DNA of 64,000 nucleotides from Acidobacteriaceae bacterium dw_441 (lineage in GTDB: Bacteria; Acidobacteriota; Terriglobia; Terriglobales; Acidobacteriaceae), in the NCBI GenBank assembly GCA_018449715.1, contig JAAVVA010000005.1, forward strand, positions 186,001 through 250,000, read 5' to 3'. A model generated the notes under the pieces. The model searched no databases and was not told the origin of the DNA. It saw only the letters and a list, made by a program, of their open reading frames with translations. The position numbers and the translations under genes are program-made. Positions 19,820 through 28,241 of the stretch are shown piece after piece. Position 1 is the first letter of the stretch. Each line of letters opens with the position of its first letter.

Positions 19820-22800
19820 TTAGAAGATGATCTTCGCGGCGAGCTGAAGCTGACGTGCCGGGAAGGCACTGGTGATCTGACCGAAGCTACTATTTCCGAA
19901 GGTGCCGAAGCTGCTATTGCCGGTTGGCGAATAGTTGACTTTATTCAGCACGTTGAATGCCTCTGCACGGAAGTCGAACTTTGAACTGTCGTTCCACAGC
20001 GGGAACGCCTTGTGCAGACCAAGATCAGCCTGGTAGAAGGCATCGAAACGCTCGGAATTGCGGGTTACGTTGCCCCAGGGACCGGTGGTGGGAGTCGTCA
20101 GGTTGGTGCTGATGTAGTAATTGTTGACGGTGGTGGCTGTCTTTACGCGTCCAGACGACGGTCCCTTGATGGGGCCATTGTTCAGGCGCTGCGGACGATA
20201 GGTTACCAGGCTCGAGCCATAGAGCGACGACGAGGTGGAGAGCGAGTAGTTGATGTTGATCGGCATACCGCTGGTCATCGTATTGATCAGGGTCAGCTGC
20301 CATCCACCCAGAACGGTGTTGGTCAGACGGCCTGTGCTTCCACCCCAGCGCTGACCGTGTCCATAGGGAAGGTCATACACGACCGAGAGGGTATCGGCCA
20401 GGGGCTGATCGTAGCCGCCCGGACCGTAGTCGTTCCTGGGGTTGGTGTAGTTCACGCGCGAGTTGTCTCCATTGGAGGTCTCGAGGTGACCCGACGAGAT
20501 GTCGAAGATGCGGCTATAGGTGAACGAGTTCAGCAGGTAGAGGCCCTTGGAGGCGCGCTTTTCCAGTTTGAACTGCAGCGAGTTGTAGTTGGAAGAACCC
20601 GCGCCGTACGCGATTTCGATACTGCCGAAGTTCGCGACAGGGCGACGGGACTGCAGGCTACCGCAGCCGGAGGCGGCGACGCAGGGGGTTGCCTGGTTGT
20701 AGTCGGCCAGAACCTGCAGATGCGTACCCTTGTTTCCGATGTAGGCGATATCAGCGACAAAGCCATAAGGCAGCTGACGCTGAATGCCGACCTGGTAGCT
20801 CTGCACATAGCCTGTCTTGAAGTCACGGGGAATGTAGCGCGACGTGACGTTGAGGGGGTTGAAGTAAGCAGGAGTGGTCAGGTTCGCCGCATATCCCTGC
20901 TGGGTCTGACGGAAGCAGTTGGCCTGGAGCTGCGAGTCGTTCTGGCACAACGTTGCAGGCGAAGGATAGGTCGCTGCGGACGAACCCGTTCCCTGGATGA
21001 TGTCGGCGCTGACCACGTCAGGACCGTTGTAGGTAAGGTTGTTCTCGCCACCGGCACGGTTCCACTGGCTGTAGCCAATACCGTATCCGCCACGGATCAC
21101 GGTCTTGTCGTCCGCGGAGTAAGCGAAGCCGAAGCGAGGTCCAAGGTTGGTGAGAGGGGTGTTGACGAGAGCGCGGCTGCCAATTCCGCCATCACGAGCA
21201 TGGATCAGCGAGTTCGTGGTGGGGTCGAAGTTCGACAGGCGGTTGTCGCGCTCGTACTGCGGGGTGACGATCTCGTACCGCAGACCGGCGTTGATCGTCA
21301 GCTTGGGCGACACCTTGATGTCGTCCTGGAAGTACATGAAGTGGTAACGCTGCTGCAGGTGCACGATCGCGTAGGTCGTGAGCGCGTACTCGGAGCGGTT
21401 ACCCATCATGAAGTCGGCCAGGTTGCGGGCCTGCTGCGTGGCTGCGTCGTTCGAAGTGGCCACGGGGTTGCCGCCGCCGTCCAGCGGACGCGAGAACTGT
21501 CCAGCGTAGGTATCTGCGCCATAGCTCGGGTTGAAGTCGTTCAGCTCGGTGTTAACACCCTGCCATTCATAGCCGAACTTCATGGAGTGCTTGCCCTTGA
21601 TCCAGGTAAAGTTCACCTTCGGGTTGAAGATGGTCGGGTTCTGGAACTGGGGGTTGGAGGACTGGGCTCCGAACTGCGAGAACCCGGTAACCGACTGCTG
21701 GTTTAGGGCACGAACGACGATCGGATCGGTCGGAAGACCGTCGGTGATGCCGTTCTCGACCAGCATCGAGCTTTCGCCCACCCCGATCGGGAACTTGCCG
21801 CCGAGGTTACGCGACCAGCCGAAGCGCATGTCGAGCAGCTTGTTGGCCGAGATGGTCCAGGTCGCGCCGCCAGCGATGTTGCGGTTCTGGATGCTGACGT
21901 TGCCGTTGGAGTTTCCGCCCGCTCGTCCGGGGATGCTCGGAGGATCGAAGATGAAGCCGCGGTGCTCGCTGTAGCGTCCGAAGACGGTCCAGTGATCGTT
22001 GAAGGTATGGTCGACGCGGGCATCGGCCTTGTCGTCCTGGATGGTGCCGCGAGGGGTAAGCGAGTAGTTGTTAGAGATACCGGGCAGGGTCGGGAGCGGG
22101 AGAGCGTCCAGAACTGCGCGCGCGAAGGGAGTGACAGCGCTGGCGGGGATGATGCCGTTGGCGTAGTTCTCACCGGTGATCGGGTTACGCAGGGCGATGC
22201 CGGCGAAGTTGCCGGCGCGCTGATCTGCCGTCGGCAGCGTCGAGCTGGCGCTGGGGTTGTTGAAGATCTGACGAACGCCTTCGTAGTCCACGAAGAAGAA
22301 GGTGTGATCCTTCCAGATCGGTCCACCGAAGGTTCCACCGAACTGGTTACGGATGAACTTCGGCTTCGAAGCGCCGGGAGCGAGAAACGGTCCGATGGCG
22401 TTGAAGATCGTGTTGCGGTCGTAGTCCCAGGCGCGGCCGTGGAACTGGTTGGTGCCGCGACGGATCGACGCGTTGATGACGGCGCCGGTCGAACGACCGT
22501 ACTCAGCCGAGTAGTTGTTCGTCTCTACGCGGAACTCGTTGACGGCGTCCGGCGAAGGAGGAATGTTCTCGTTCGCGAAGCCCTGGTTCGAGGTTCCGTA
22601 ATTGTTGTTGTCCAGACCGTCGAGCAGGTAGTTGTTGAAGGCCGAACGCTGTCCGTTGATGTTGAAGGCGCCTTCGCGGCTTGAGGTGGTCGTATTCTCG
22701 AGAGCCGACTTGCGAGCGCCGGGAACCAGCAGAACCAGGTCGGCGTAAGAACGACCGTTCAGAGGAAGATCCTCAACCTGGCGGGTTCCGATGACAGTCG

Positions 22801-23278
22801 AGTGCGAGCTGGTCTCGGTGTCGAGCAGTTGGGCCGCGGAGGTCACGGTCACCTCTTCGGAGACCGAACCGGCGCGCAGTGTAACGTCGACACGCTGACG
22901 GGCATTGGTCTGCACGGTGAAGGTTTCTGTGCGCGCACGGTCAAAGCCCTGCGCCTCGGCGACGATCTGGTAGGTTCCAATCTGAACGCTGGGGAACTCG
23001 TACCGGCCCTCGGAGTCGGTCGTCTTTGTCTGTACGATTCCGGTGGCGGTGTTGGTCAGTGTCACGGTGCTGCTCACCACAGCGGCGCCGGAGTTGTCAT
23101 GCACGTAGCCCAGCACGGATGCGGATTCAAACTGCGCCCAGGCCGAGGTTCCGGTGAACATGAGCAGGAATGCCACAGTCAGCGCAAGCCACCCTTTCAC
23201 CATAGGATTGATCTTTGTCTCACTGGGAGATGGTCGCTGCTGTGAGAGCGAGCGTACGCACTCTTTAAGTTTCATCAT
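19820..23278 (-). CDS. Oar-like TonB-dependent receptor
   Basis: An outer-membrane TonB-dependent transporter of about 1150 residues. The hydrophobic signal (GWLALTVAFLLMFTGTSAWA) is followed by a carboxypeptidase-regulatory-like Ig fold (SVLGYVHDNSGAAVVSSTVT to AEAQGFD). The plug includes NINGQRSAFNNYLLDGLDNN and FRVETNNYSAEYGRSTGAVI. A long beta-barrel follows, ending in a terminal Phe (LAAKIIF), as the BAM complex requires. I chose ATG 23278 because AGAGG lies at the right distance; 23302 is the alternative. The substrate is unknown. Proximity to inositol oxygenase and predicted LacI sites in its promoter suggest an inositol- or sugar-containing ligand (inference). Confidence 0.93.
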   Translation of the reverse strand: MMKLKECVRSLSQQRPSPSETKINPMVKGWLALTVAFLLMFTGTSAWAQFESASVLGYVHDNSGAAVVSSTVTLTNTATGIVQTKTTDSEGRYEFPSVQIGTYQIVAEAQGFDRARTETFTVQTNARQRVDVTLRAGSVSEEVTVTSAAQLLDTETSSHSTVIGTRQVEDLPLNGRSYADLVLLVPGARKSALENTTTSSREGAFNINGQRSAFNNYLLDGLDNNNYGTSNQGFANENIPPSPDAVNEFRVETNNYSAEYGRSTGAVINASIRRGTNQFHGRAWDYDRNTIFNAIGPFLAPGASKPKFIRNQFGGTFGGPIWKDHTFFFVDYEGVRQIFNNPSASSTLPTADQRAGNFAGIALRNPITGENYANGIIPASAVTPFARAVLDALPLPTLPGISNNYSLTPRGTIQDDKADARVDHTFNDHWTVFGRYSEHRGFIFDPPSIPGRAGGNSNGNVSIQNRNIAGGATWTISANKLLDMRFGWSRNLGGKFPIGVGESSMLVENGITDGLPTDPIVVRALNQQSVTGFSQFGAQSSNPQFQNPTIFNPKVNFTWIKGKHSMKFGYEWQGVNTELNDFNPSYGADTYAGQFSRPLDGGGNPVATSNDAATQQARNLADFMMGNRSEYALTTYAIVHLQQRYHFMYFQDDIKVSPKLTINAGLRYEIVTPQYERDNRLSNFDPTTNSLIHARDGGIGSRALVNTPLTNLGPRFGFAYSADDKTVIRGGYGIGYSQWNRAGGENNLTYNGPDVVSADIIQGTGSSAATYPSPATLCQNDSQLQANCFRQTQQGYAANLTTPAYFNPLNVTSRYIPRDFKTGYVQSYQVGIQRQLPYGFVADIAYIGNKGTHLQVLADYNQATPCVAASGCGSLQSRRPVANFGSIEIAYGAGSSNYNSLQFKLEKRASKGLYLLNSFTYSRIFDISSGHLETSNGDNSRVNYTNPRNDYGPGGYDQPLADTLSVVYDLPYGHGQRWGGSTGRLTNTVLGGWQLTLINTMTSGMPININYSLSTSSSLYGSSLVTYRPQRLNNGPIKGPSSGRVKTATTVNNYYISTNLTTPTTGPWGNVTRNSERFDAFYQADLGLHKAFPLWNDSSKFDFRAEAFNVLNKVNYSPTGNSSFGTFGNSSFGQITSAFPARQLQLAAKIIF

Positions 23279-23384
23279 TGGGATGTGCCTCTCTTGCATC
23301 ATCTGGTTGGTTCCCGTAAGTTTTCTTGCCGGATACGGTCTCGTTTTTTGTTCGAACCTGTTTACTGATCTCCGGACCGGAAAA

Positions 23385-23414
23385 ACACTAGTGATCCTGG
23401 TTTATAAGTGTCAA
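23385..23414 (-). promoter_or_regulatory. sigma-70-type promoter of the first TonB receptor
   Basis: On the minus strand TTGACA (23409-23414) and TAGTGT (23385-23390) are 18 nt apart and about 105 nt ahead of the ATG. The -10 region is TCACTAGTGTT, the same extended sequence as in front of the second receptor gene. A LacI-like palindrome lies 14 nt upstream of the -35. Confidence 0.65.
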
Positions 23415-23427
23415 TAAAAATGATTGA

Positions 23428-23443
23428 GCGAAACCGGTAACGT
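23428..23443. promoter_or_regulatory. candidate LacI-type operator (receptor promoter)
   Basis: GCGAAACCGGTAACGT shares the right half-site CGGTAAC and a central CG with three other sites in this cluster. It sits just upstream of the receptor -35. The left half matches the inferred palindrome GTTACCGGTAAC less well. Confidence 0.4.
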
Positions 23444-23602
23444 ATTTCCCGGAATCACATGGTTTATGTTCAAGAAAACACATAGGTTACATGCGTATTC
23501 CACGCGGTGTTAGCGTGTACGCGTTCTCTCTCTGGTACTCTGTGCTGATTTAGAAAGAGTCGGCGTATAGAACCATCTTGCCGATCCCATGTAAAAGCCC
23601 GG

Positions 23603-23618
23603 TAAATAGCGGTAACTC
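23603..23618. promoter_or_regulatory. candidate LacI-type operator (distal)
   Basis: TAAATAGCGGTAACTC contains the exact 10-mer AGCGGTAACT also found at 24619 and 28222. It lies about 190 nt upstream of the receptor promoter, which could allow looping with the site at 23428. Confidence 0.4.
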
Positions 23619-23660
23619 TCATTGCAACCGTGGCTGCTTTTCCTGGCGGAAAAGGGCAGC

Positions 23661-23694
23661 AAAAAGCCCTGGGACATTGAGAACCCAGGGCTTT
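23661..23694 (-). terminator. intrinsic terminator of the inositol oxygenase gene
   Basis: AAAGCCCTGGG at 23663-23673 pairs perfectly (11 bp) with 23684-23694 around a 10-nt loop. On the minus strand the stem runs into a five-T tract. It starts 32 nt after the oxygenase stop. Confidence 0.88.
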
Positions 23695-23725
23695 CAACTG
23701 CGCTTATTTTACAGTCTGGTTACAG

Positions 23726-24586
23726 TTACCAGGAAATCCTGGCCGGGAAGAACTCTGCGAACAGATCGTCGTAGTAGGGCTTCAGTTCTTTCAGGTTCGG
23801 CTTCGTGTGGCCCTTTGAGTACAGGTCATACGGATTGAACTTGTTGACCCACTCAAACATCTTCACGTCGTGATCGTTCATCAGGTGGCGGTAGGCTCCC
23901 TGCCGGTGCGCCGCGTAGAACGAGTGATACCGCAGCATGTACAGCGCCTCTTCGGGAAGGTACTTCTTCATCACCTCGTAGATGTACCCGTCGTGTCCGA
24001 ACGACATGTGGACCTTGTCGAGTCCGCAGTTCGGCTCGTAGATGCCGTACTTCGTGCTGTAGACGGGGTGGGTGGAATCCGGGTTCGCCTTGAAGTACTC
24101 GGGGAAGACGATCTGGTCGGAGTAAGCGCAGCCGACCGGGAAGGTATCGCCGACGACGCCCCACTGCGGCTCGCCCCAAAGGCACAGCACCTTGCCAAGG
24201 TCGTGGATGAAGCCCGTCAGCACGAACCAGCGCGGATGGCCGTCCCTGCGGATCGCCTCGGATGTCTGCAGCAGGTGCTCGATCTGGGTGAGGTCGGTGT
24301 CGGGGTCGCTGTCGTCGACCAGCGTGTTAAGGAACTCCGCTGCTTCCCAGATGCTTTTTTCGCCCCGGTTCAGGCCGAAGTATTCCTTCTCCTTGCCGAT
24401 CACGTAGTCGAAGGTCTGGTACTGGTGGTTCAGGCGATAGAACTCCGCCACGCCGGGGTTGGCCTGTTCGTCGTACTGGCGAAACTCCTCTTCGCTCTTG
24501 CCTTCCTGGTAGCGTCCCGTGAGGAAATCGTCCCACTCCTCGATATCTTTCAGCGGAGCATTCGTTGTAATCGTTGTCGCGGCCAT
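23726..24586 (-). CDS. myo-inositol oxygenase (MIOX)
   Basis: A di-iron oxygenase that cleaves myo-inositol to D-glucuronate with O2. At 286 residues it is the size of animal and plant MIOX. HD-type metal ligands are visible in [20 protein letters not shown], in [20 protein letters not shown] and in [20 protein letters not shown]. The N-terminal [14 protein letters not shown] matches the family's QT-D-V segment. The ribosome site is strong (CAGGAGGGGACAAGCG). It has its own promoter with an operator-like palindrome over the -10, and its own terminator. It is cytosolic, so inositol must first be taken up. The glucuronate-degrading genes are not in this window. Confidence 0.95.
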   Translation of the reverse strand: MAATTITTNAPLKDIEEWDDFLTGRYQEGKSEEEFRQYDEQANPGVAEFYRLNHQYQTFDYVIGKEKEYFGLNRGEKSIWEAAEFLNTLVDDSDPDTDLTQIEHLLQTSEAIRRDGHPRWFVLTGFIHDLGKVLCLWGEPQWGVVGDTFPVGCAYSDQIVFPEYFKANPDSTHPVYSTKYGIYEPNCGLDKVHMSFGHDGYIYEVMKKYLPEEALYMLRYHSFYAAHRQGAYRHLMNDHDVKMFEWVNKFNPYDLYSKGHTKPNLKELKPYYDDLFAEFFPARISW

Positions 24587-24613
24587 CGCTTGTCCCCTCC
24601 TGTGGGGAGTCCC

Positions 24614-24629
24614 TAGTTAGCGGTAACTA
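24614..24629. promoter_or_regulatory. candidate LacI-type operator over the MIOX -10
   Basis: TAGTTAGCGGTAACTA is an inverted repeat with perfect 6-bp arms around GCGG. It overlaps the -10 (TATAGT) of the oxygenase gene, a classical repressor position. It is the most symmetric of four similar sites and probably the best estimate of the consensus. Confidence 0.6.
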
Positions 24630-24655
24630 TATGTCCGCTGGAGGAGAACTGACAA
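24626..24655 (-). promoter_or_regulatory. promoter of the inositol oxygenase gene
   Basis: On the minus strand TTGTCA (24650-24655) and TATAGT (24626-24631) are separated by 18 nt, and the ATG lies about 40 nt downstream. The -10 is embedded in the palindrome at 24614-24629. Confidence 0.6.
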
Positions 24656-24709
24656 GAGGAAAGCCCATGTCTATGCGCCAGATTTACTTCCGCGCTGAAA
24701 AGAAGAGGC

Positions 24710-25618
24710 TTACCGGGCCTTCTGTTTCGTTAACTCACGCTGGAAAGCAGCTTCGCGATCCGCGACGTAGCCGGCATAGCCCTGGGGATCGACAAAGGCG
24801 GTCCGGTCGCCGTTCTTCCACCGGGCATACTTTTCGGTGAGTCTGAAGTAGCTTCCGTGGGCTCCGAGGAAGAGGTCGCAGTGCAGCGAGCGGAGGGTTC
24901 GAAAGGTCTTCTCGTAGTCCGCGACGATGCCCGGATAGCTCGGATTCCTCCCCAGCCGATAGCCGGGATTGACGTTCGGGCTGCCGACGATCACGGCGTC
25001 GTAGGATCTCCCGTTGTCAGTCACCTTCAAGGTCCAGGTCGTGCAGCCTTTGGTGTGGCCGGGTGTCTTGTGGGCGACCAGAACTGTTCCACCCAGCTTC
25101 ACTTCATCGCCGTCGTGCAGCACGCGGTCGACTTTGGTGGGCTTGTATCTTCCCGACGCAGACCGTCCGTAGGCGAAGTCGCTCCTGCCGCCGTCCTCGA
25201 CCACCGGAACGTCCGCGTCCATCACCATGTACTTAGCGCCTGTCAGCTGTTTGATGGTGGCGCTGCCTGCGTCGTGGTCGTTGTGGGCGTGGCTGATCAG
25301 CAGGATCTTCGTATCGCCGAACCGGAAGCCGAGCTTTTCGATGCTGGCCCTGATCTGCGGCACCGAGCTTTCAAGGCTGGAGTTGATCAGGAGATTGCCC
25401 TCCGGCGTGACCACCAGGTACGACGCCAGTCCCTTGCTGCCCACGTAGTACAGGTTCCCCGCGATGCGGAAGGGCGGAAAGGGCTCCGTCCATTCGGGAT
25501 CGTTCTGGGCCCATGTGCGGCTCGTTGTGAGGGGCGAAAGCTGGAAGGCCATCAGGAGGCCGAAGGAGCGGCGAAGAAAGATGCGGCGAGGCATGGACGG
25601 GAACATGGCAAGAAGCAT
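24710..25618 (-). CDS. subclass B3-like metallo-beta-lactamase
   Basis: A 302-residue exported zinc hydrolase. The N-terminus has a twin-arginine-like basic region and hydrophobic stretch (MPRRIFLRRSFGLLMAFQLS). The active-site set of class B3 is complete: HAHNDH at residues 110-115, His188 in TPGHTKGCTTW and His254 in LFLGAHGSYF. No Cys sits at the B1/B2 position, which supports B3. The usual GG after the HxHxDH motif is DAGS here. Start at 25618, 25606 or 25594 is possible. It follows the LacI gene by 67 nt on the same strand. Beta-lactam hydrolysis is likely from family features but unproven; another lactone/ester substrate is possible. Confidence 0.88.
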   Translation of the reverse strand: MLLAMFPSMPRRIFLRRSFGLLMAFQLSPLTTSRTWAQNDPEWTEPFPPFRIAGNLYYVGSKGLASYLVVTPEGNLLINSSLESSVPQIRASIEKLGFRFGDTKILLISHAHNDHDAGSATIKQLTGAKYMVMDADVPVVEDGGRSDFAYGRSASGRYKPTKVDRVLHDGDEVKLGGTVLVAHKTPGHTKGCTTWTLKVTDNGRSYDAVIVGSPNVNPGYRLGRNPSYPGIVADYEKTFRTLRSLHCDLFLGAHGSYFRLTEKYARWKNGDRTAFVDPQGYAGYVADREAAFQRELTKQKAR

Positions 25619-25685
25619 GGCACCGATCGAGGTGGATTTCCCCGTATCTTTTGAGGTACGGCGAGGCCTGTGCGTCAGGCGGCGC

Positions 25686-26696
25686 TCAGCTTACCCGTGT
25701 CGAGGCCCGCGCCACCAGCGTTGGAGGCACAAGAATGTTCTTCGGAGGCTGCTCGGGCTGGGTGGTCAGCTCCAGCGCCAGCTCGCCTGCCAGCTTGCCC
25801 AGCTCTGCCGTGCCGTGGTCAACGGAACTGAGCGGAACCCGCATGTAGTCGTTGTAGGGCATGTTGCCGCAGCCGATGATGGCGACGTCTTCCGGCACGC
25901 TCAGCCCCGCCGCGATGACGGCCTCGATGGCGCCGATGGCCATCTGGTCGTTGTAGCAGAAGACCGCATCGGGCCGCTCCGGCAGTGCGAGCAGCGCCTG
26001 CATGGCCTCTAAGCCCGCCTTGTCGCCGCGTTCTTCCGTCTGGTCGCAGACGATCACGTACTCGTCAGGAACGGTGAGGCGGTGCTCGGCCATTGCGTTG
26101 CGGAAGCCGCGCAGTCGGTCGTGCGAGGGGCTGGAGTTCTTACCCGCGATATGCGCGATGCGTTTGCGTCCCAGCTCGATCAGGTGGCCGGTCGCCATCT
26201 CGCCTACGCGAAGATCGTCCGATCCCACGAAGTGCGCCGCGAGGTGAGGGAAGTTGCGGTCGAATAACAGATACGGAGTCCGCACGTCTCCCAGTTCGTA
26301 GAAGTTGCGCAGGTTGGGTTGGCACGAGGCGATCAGCAGCACGTCGATGCCGCGGCGCAGCAGCGTCCGTATCTCCTGCCGCTCGATCTCCGGGTCTTCC
26401 TCCGACGAGGCGAGCACCAGAGCATAGTTGCTCTTGCGCAGAACCCCGCTCAGAGACTTCGCAAACTCGGCGAAGAAGGGATGCACCAGGTCCGGGACGA
26501 CGAGTCCGACGGTGTAGGTCTTGCCGCTGGCCAATCCGCGCGCCAGCATGTTGGGCTGATAGTTCAGCTCCTTCATGCGTTTCAGAACGCGCTTGCGGGT
26601 CTCCTCGCCAATATCGCTGTTTCCCCGCAGCACCTTGGAGACGGTTACTACAGAAACTCCAAGATCCCGTGCAATGTCTTTCAGCCTGACTGCCAT
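25686..26696 (-). CDS. LacI-family transcriptional regulator
   Basis: A 336-residue repressor-type regulator. The N-terminal helix-turn-helix is MAVRLKDIARDLGVSVVTVS, followed by KVLRGNSDIGEETRKRVLKR and the hinge helix region LNYQPNMLARGLASGKTYTV. The periplasmic-binding-protein-like sensor domain contains LFDRNFPHLAAHFVGSDDL, AIIGCGNMPYNDYMRVPLSS and VDHGTAELGKLAGELALEL. It sits between inositol oxygenase/MBL and the sugar transporter. Four palindromes in the cluster (23428, 23603, 24614, 28217) have the centre CG and spacing of LacI operators, so it probably controls them. The inducer may be an inositol-derived or hexuronate compound (inference). Confidence 0.93.
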   Translation of the reverse strand: MAVRLKDIARDLGVSVVTVSKVLRGNSDIGEETRKRVLKRMKELNYQPNMLARGLASGKTYTVGLVVPDLVHPFFAEFAKSLSGVLRKSNYALVLASSEEDPEIERQEIRTLLRRGIDVLLIASCQPNLRNFYELGDVRTPYLLFDRNFPHLAAHFVGSDDLRVGEMATGHLIELGRKRIAHIAGKNSSPSHDRLRGFRNAMAEHRLTVPDEYVIVCDQTEERGDKAGLEAMQALLALPERPDAVFCYNDQMAIGAIEAVIAAGLSVPEDVAIIGCGNMPYNDYMRVPLSSVDHGTAELGKLAGELALELTTQPEQPPKNILVPPTLVARASTRVS

Positions 26697-26795
26697 AACA
26701 GCATCATCGTACAGGTATTCAGCGGTTTGGCGATAATCCGGACGCCGGAACGCCTGTTTTTTCTGGGCGAGCTTTAGCTGAATCTGGGCAAAACC

Positions 26796-28070
26796 TTAGC
26801 TGAATCGCGTCCTGCGCCACAGGCTCCAGCCGCCCACCACAAGGCTGACGGCCAGTACCGCTCCCAGCCCTGCGATCCAGCGCAGATTCATCTCCAGCGG
26901 GGGAACGACCGCCTTCGAGCCCAGCCATACGAAGACTCCCGTCGCTGTCGCCACGATCAGGTAGTCCCACCAACGCCGCTCGGTCGGGCCGTCGAACTCG
27001 TCTCCCGCCTGCGCGGCAAGCGTTCGGTTGTAGTCGAGTCCGTACCGCTGGCATTCGCGCAGCACGGCCTCGTCGGTCGAGCTTTGCTCCTGCCCCGAAG
27101 CGACCGCGGTGCTGATCGCAAGCGCCCCCAGGATCATGATGAGCGAGCCTCCGATCACCAACAGCCGGTGGCTTGCGTCCGCTCCGGCAAGCTCTCCAAA
27201 GACCAGAGCGCCCCACGCCAGTCCCCACAACTGGTTGGTGTTCGACAGTGGAATGCCGCGCCCGATGCCCAGGTACTTCGCGGCAAACTGCTGAAACAGG
27301 TCGCCGATCACCCAGACGAATCCTCCGAGGAAGAGCCAGAAGACCAGCCCCGGCTGATGGAGCAGAGCGAAGGCGGGCGAGTGGAGTCCTCCGTCGAGGG
27401 CAAGTGTAAGGGCCAGCACCATCCCCAGCTCGCCCACCGTGAAGGCTGTTACGAACGAGAGCGGATTCATGCCGCTGATGTACGCCTTGCGATAAGGGAC
27501 ATACATTGTCCCCCACATCAGGCTGGCCCCGGCGGCGGCGAGTATTCCGCGCACCGCGTGCTGCCCCGCAGACGTCTGGCCGTGCAGCGTGCTGAAGCCC
27601 AGCATGACGGCCGCAATCACCACGGCGGTCGTTCCCAGCACGACCTTGCTGATGTTCTTCGCGTGCGCGCCTTTCAGCTCGTTGAAAAGCACCCTTCCCC
27701 AGAAGAGACCGATCAGCGAGTTCGCATTCCACAGCGGAAACGCAATCGCCAGCCCGACGTCGCGAATTGCGAAGACCGTCAGGGTATTGGCGACGGCCCA
27801 CAGGGCTCCCGCAAGTAGAGCCCACACGATCAGGTGCTTCTTGGCCTTCAGATCGTCGAAGACGTACCCCGTCCCCTTCAGCAGCGTGGGAAAGGTCCAC
27901 CGCGCCGTAAATACTCCCGCCACCATGCACAGCGAAACCGCAAAGGGAGACAAGCCCGTGTTTACCAGCTTCGTCGGAGCCTCCGCGGCACCCAGCCATA
28001 CGCCTGCGGCCAGCCCGCAAATCACTCCCAGCCCATGCAGCGACAGACCCTTCCGCCCGGTCTTTTCCAT
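26796..28070 (-). CDS. GRP/RhaT-like sugar transporter
   Basis: An inner-membrane carrier of 424 residues in the drug/metabolite transporter superfamily, closest in pattern to the GRP (glucose/rhamnose uptake) group. About ten helices are visible, for example LGVICGLAAGVWLGAAEAPT, FAIRDVGLAIAFPLWNANSL and PLSNTNQLWGLAWGALVFGE. A hydrophilic loop follows (about residues 325-360) and two extra helices end the protein. The ATG at 28070 fits the family N-terminus better than the upstream-open frame. A 34-aa membrane peptide gene ends 14 nt upstream, and both share the promoter at 28242-28271. Its substrate could be inositol or a sugar; this is not decided by sequence. Confidence 0.87.
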   Translation of the reverse strand: MEKTGRKGLSLHGLGVICGLAAGVWLGAAEAPTKLVNTGLSPFAVSLCMVAGVFTARWTFPTLLKGTGYVFDDLKAKKHLIVWALLAGALWAVANTLTVFAIRDVGLAIAFPLWNANSLIGLFWGRVLFNELKGAHAKNISKVVLGTTAVVIAAVMLGFSTLHGQTSAGQHAVRGILAAAGASLMWGTMYVPYRKAYISGMNPLSFVTAFTVGELGMVLALTLALDGGLHSPAFALLHQPGLVFWLFLGGFVWVIGDLFQQFAAKYLGIGRGIPLSNTNQLWGLAWGALVFGELAGADASHRLLVIGGSLIMILGALAISTAVASGQEQSSTDEAVLRECQRYGLDYNRTLAAQAGDEFDGPTERRWWDYLIVATATGVFVWLGSKAVVPPLEMNLRWIAGLGAVLAVSLVVGGWSLWRRTRFS

Positions 28071-28084
28071 CACGCCGGTTCCTT

Positions 28085-28189
28085 TCAATGCAGCACGACC
28101 AGCAAAACGATTCCCGCCAGAAGGACGAAGAACGGTACGAGAAAATGGCTGTCGGTGACGATGGTCTTTGCCGTGCGAACGAAACCCAT
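28085..28189 (-). CDS. 34-aa single-pass membrane peptide upstream of the transporter
   Basis: A short frame begins ATG 28189 and stops TGA 28085. The peptide starts MGFVRTAKTIVTDSHF and continues as one hydrophobic helix ending VLH. It has a purine-rich ribosome site (CAGGAGAAGAGAAGACCGC). It lies downstream of the promoter at 28242-28271 and 14 nt before the transporter gene. The basic N-terminus predicts an Nin-Cout single pass. Such peptides often assist or regulate the adjacent carrier, but that role is inferred. It is too short for routine gene calling. Confidence 0.75.
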   Translation of the reverse strand: MGFVRTAKTIVTDSHFLVPFFVLLAGIVLLVVLH

Positions 28190-28216
28190 GCGGTCTTCTC
28201 TTCTCCTGTGCAGCGA

Positions 28217-28232
28217 GCGTAAGCGGTAACTT
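28217..28232. promoter_or_regulatory. candidate LacI-type operator (transporter operon)
   Basis: GCGTAAGCGGTAACTT contains the 10-mer AGCGGTAACT. It lies between the predicted -10 (28242-28247) and the ribosome site of the 34-aa peptide gene, where a bound repressor would block transcription. Confidence 0.5.
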
Positions 28233-28241
28233 CGGAATCAA

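Larger units (their letters stand above)
23303..23725. other. 423-nt regulatory spacer
   Basis: No gene is supported here. The stretch holds the leader (about 80 nt), promoter and operator of the receptor gene, a second operator-like site at 23603-23618, and the terminator of the inositol oxygenase gene at 23661-23694. Confidence 0.6.

Noticed and set aside
20012..21706. A 564-codon plus-strand frame opposite the first TonB receptor
   Set aside because: Antisense to a receptor with clear plug and barrel motifs; no ribosome site and no recognisable domain.
23340..23370. GTTCGAAC resembling a tRNA T-loop
   Set aside because: No acceptor, D or anticodon stems can be folded around it, and it lies in the receptor gene leader.
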